This document shows, in pieces, positions 62,246 to 64,000 of a stretch of 64,000 nt of DNA (positions are counted from its first letter, which is position 1; each line of letters opens with the position of its first letter). Origin of the DNA: an uncultured beta proteobacterium. GTDB lineage: Bacteria; Pseudomonadota; Gammaproteobacteria; Burkholderiales; Rhodocyclaceae. The position numbers and the translations under genes were made by a program. Under the pieces are notes generated by a model. That model was not told the DNA's origin, did not search any database, and saw nothing but the letters and a program-made list of their open reading frames with translations. Where the stretch lies: the NCBI GenBank assembly GCA_903848955.1, contig CAINHS010000051.1, positions 1 through 64,000 on the forward strand, in the 5' to 3' direction.

Positions 62246-63565
62246 ATGTCGATGCCAATTCCGGAGCGGATCGGCAAGTACCATATTCGAAAGAAGCTCG
62301 GCGAGGGCGCCACCGCCAGCGTCTACCTTGGCTTCGATCCTTTTGCCGAACGGGAAGTTGCGGTCAAGGTCATCTTCCCCGAGGTGCTGCGCGACAAGCA
62401 ACGCGGCCGGCTTTATCGTCATCTGCTGATGACCGAGGCTTCGCTGGCGGGAAAACTCATGCATCCGCACATCGTGCAGATTTTCGATGCGGTCCTGGCT
62501 GAAGACCAAAGCTACATTGTGATGGAGTACGTGCCGGGCGGCACGCTGGAACCCTTTTGCACCCCGAGCACGCTGTTGCCTGTAGACCGCCTGGTAGAGA
62601 TGATTTTCAAATGCACCCGGGCCCTCGACTACGCCTTTCGCGCCGGCATTATCCATCGCGATATCAAGCCGGCCAACATCCTTCTGGCAAACGCCGCCGA
62701 CAGCATCGAGCGGGACAGCGGCGACATCAAGATCTCCGACTTCGGCGCCGCCATCCTGAGCAGCGGCGACCAGTCACGCACCCAGGTCTCGGGCGTCGGC
62801 TCGCCGGCCTACATGTCGCCGCAACAAGTGCGCGACATTACGCTCAATCACCAGACCGACATCTATTCTCTGGGTGTGGTGATGTACCAGTTGCTCACCG
62901 GGCGCTTGCCGTTCCACTCCACTTCCAACTACGGCATGATTTATCAGATCTGCAATGGCGATCCGCCGCCGCCTTCGACCTTGCGTGCCGACATGCCGCC
63001 CGGTCTCGACGCGGTGGTCGCCCGCGCCATGGAAAAGGAAATCGAGGAGCGCTATCAGACGTGGGAGGAGTTTTCCCACGATCTCGCCCAGTCCTTCCGC
63101 AACAGACAGATTTCGACGCAGCGCATGGCATTCCCGGACAGCGAGAAATTCGAGGCCCTGCGCTCCCTGCGTTTCTTCGCCGGGTTTTCCGATGTCGAAC
63201 TTTGGGAAGTGGTGCGCTTCTCGCGCTGGAAGGAGGTGGCGGCAAGCACCGCGATCATGAGCGATGGCGAGCGCGGCGATTTTTTTGCTTTCCTGCTTGA
63301 CGGCGAACTGGCGGTTTCAAAGGACGGCCATTGCCTCGGGGTTCTGGCGGCAGGTGAATGTTTTGGTGAAATGGCGATCATCCGGCGCGGCGGACACGTC
63401 CGTGGTGCCGACGTGATCGCGCTGACTGCAACCCGCGTTGTGGCCATTTCGGCGCAAGCGCTGCAGCATGCGTCGGAGGTCTGCCGGATGCACTTTTATC
63501 AGGGCTTTCTCGACGTCATTGCCGGTCGTCTGGCGGATGCCAATACCCGGCTGGCATCGCTTTGA
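62246..63565 (+). CDS. Ser/Thr protein kinase with C-terminal cyclic-nucleotide-binding domain
   Basis: A 439-aa eukaryotic-like kinase. Start ATG 62246 (MSMPIPERIGKYHI), 4 bp after argH; the track start overlaps argH. The kinase domain spans about residues 10-280: Gly-loop KKLGEGATASVYLG, K41 (VAVKV), HRDIKPANILL (D139), DFG 165-167 and GSPAYMSPQQV. Residues 300-425 are a cyclic-nucleotide-binding domain with GECFGEMAIIRRGGHVRGADV. There is no transmembrane segment. It overlaps the next gene (TTGA). Fusion of these two domains on a soluble kinase is uncommon. Confidence 0.9.
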   Translation: MSMPIPERIGKYHIRKKLGEGATASVYLGFDPFAEREVAVKVIFPEVLRDKQRGRLYRHLLMTEASLAGKLMHPHIVQIFDAVLAEDQSYIVMEYVPGGTLEPFCTPSTLLPVDRLVEMIFKCTRALDYAFRAGIIHRDIKPANILLANAADSIERDSGDIKISDFGAAILSSGDQSRTQVSGVGSPAYMSPQQVRDITLNHQTDIYSLGVVMYQLLTGRLPFHSTSNYGMIYQICNGDPPPPSTLRADMPPGLDAVVARAMEKEIEERYQTWEEFSHDLAQSFRNRQISTQRMAFPDSEKFEALRSLRFFAGFSDVELWEVVRFSRWKEVAASTAIMSDGERGDFFAFLLDGELAVSKDGHCLGVLAAGECFGEMAIIRRGGHVRGADVIALTATRVVAISAQALQHASEVCRMHFYQGFLDVIAGRLADANTRLASL

Positions 63566-64000
63566 CAGGCGGGTTCGGCGACGGCCTGGATGCAATTGCG
63601 GCGGCGATTGCCGGGCGCACAGCAACCCCCTTCACCACGTCTTCGGTCAGACCCGTCAGCGGCGGATCGATTCATCGGGCCTGGCACATTGCCGACGGCG
63701 CCCGCAGCTATTTCGTCAAGACCAATGGCATTGCCGCGGCGCCGATGTTCGCTGCGGAGGCGCAAGGACTGCAGGCACTGGCGGCAACCGGGGGCGTGCG
63801 GACGCCGGCTGTGGTCGCGCTGGGCCGGACCGCAACGCAGGCCTTTCTTGTCCTCGAGCATCTTGATCTGACGACACTTGAAGCGGACGCCGGCGCCCGC
63901 CTCGGCGCCGCGCTGGCACTGCTGCATCGCGTCAGCGGCGAGTCTTTCGGCTGGCCCGACGACAACTTCATCGGCGCCACACCGCAGTGCAATGCACCGC
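63562..64000 (+). CDS. Fructosamine kinase family protein, truncated by window end
   Basis: This gene is missing from the ORF track because it starts at TTG (63562, overlapping the kinase stop as TTGA) and runs off the end of the window. The 146 visible residues begin LTGGFGDGLDAIAAAIAGRT and include VRPVSGGSIHRAWHI, YFVKTNG with its ATP-binding lysine and LGAALALLHR, then GWPDDNFIGATPQ, the fructosamine-kinase signature. Such enzymes phosphorylate ketosamines formed by glycation and mark them for repair. The true start could be later, though no ATG lies near the beginning. Confidence 0.85.
   Translation, partial: MTGGFGDGLDAIAAAIAGRTATPFTTSSVRPVSGGSIHRAWHIADGARSYFVKTNGIAAAPMFAAEAQGLQALAATGGVRTPAVVALGRTATQAFLVLEHLDLTTLEADAGARLGAALALLHRVSGESFGWPDDNFIGATPQCNAP

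Overview
The window is a GC-rich, densely packed stretch of bacterial chromosome. It looks like a Rhodocyclales-type betaproteobacterium with a respiratory, probably facultatively anaerobic life style. Pointers are the hemCDXY order beside an oxygen-dependent hemF, PilSR and AlgZR regulators, the lysine/alanine histone H1-like protein, many c-type cytochromes, and 2-oxoacid:acceptor oxidoreductases of the kind used in anaerobic aromatic degradation. The organism is inferred from gene content only; no rRNA is present.

Layout. 1-325: gene-free, three related hairpin repeats. 326-2087 (+): cytochrome b561 and two YceI proteins. 2114-5689 (-): a tight run of little-known genes: two uncharacterised proteins, a 77-aa protein, an S24-like protein whose catalytic lysine appears replaced, and an unusual HTH + [2Fe-2S] + flavin reductase fusion. 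5760-11724 (-): an extracellular-electron-transfer type locus with a decaheme MtrA/MtoA-like cytochrome, its MtrB-like outer-membrane barrel, two c4-like diheme cytochromes and a DHC diheme cytochrome. 12110-14265 (+): a QseBC/PmrAB-like two-component system transcribed divergently, with a PmrA-type box in front. 14378-21682 (-): a six-gene hydrogenase-4-like membrane complex whose large subunit lacks the [NiFe] cysteines (an Ehr-type complex), preceded by a SulP anion transporter with a large coiled-coil-like insert. 24047-28766: corrinoid adenosyltransferase, then a cNMP-binding protein, a decaprenyl-phosphate phosphoribosyltransferase-like enzyme, a GT39-type glycosyltransferase and DAHP synthase.

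28910-33404 (+): a four-gene 2-oxoacid:acceptor oxidoreductase resembling NADH-linked phenylglyoxylate dehydrogenase, with its ferredoxin part fused to the flavoprotein. 33729-37108 (+): a TPR/beta-barrel protein and a FecR-domain protein. 37173-37502 (-): a DsrC/TusE-like protein lacking CysA. 37804-40414 (+): iorA and iorB. 40549-42352 (+): folD and hemF, meeting the convergent hemCDXY operon (42349-46317, -). 46535-51035 (-): a PBP7-type endopeptidase, a patatin and malic enzyme maeB. 51363-52523 (+): an aminotransferase. 52760-53404 (-): histone H1-like protein, then a 600-bp gap with no convincing gene. 54006-57716 (-): ampD, pilR, pilS and a small PP0621-type protein. 57741-57817 (-): tRNA-Pro(CGG). 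57904-60768 (-): ispB, algR, algZ. 60838-64000 (+): argH, a Ser/Thr kinase with a cyclic-nucleotide-binding domain, and a truncated fructosamine-kinase-family gene that is missing from the ORF track.

Together the respiratory genes suggest electron exchange across the outer membrane (MtrAB plus periplasmic cytochromes), a membrane ion-pumping module of unknown electron input, and low-potential electron supply from aromatic or aryl 2-oxoacids. Start sites were revised where ATGA/GTGA overlaps or ribosome-binding sites favoured a shorter protein than the track gives. No searches could be run, so family names rest on motifs read by eye.
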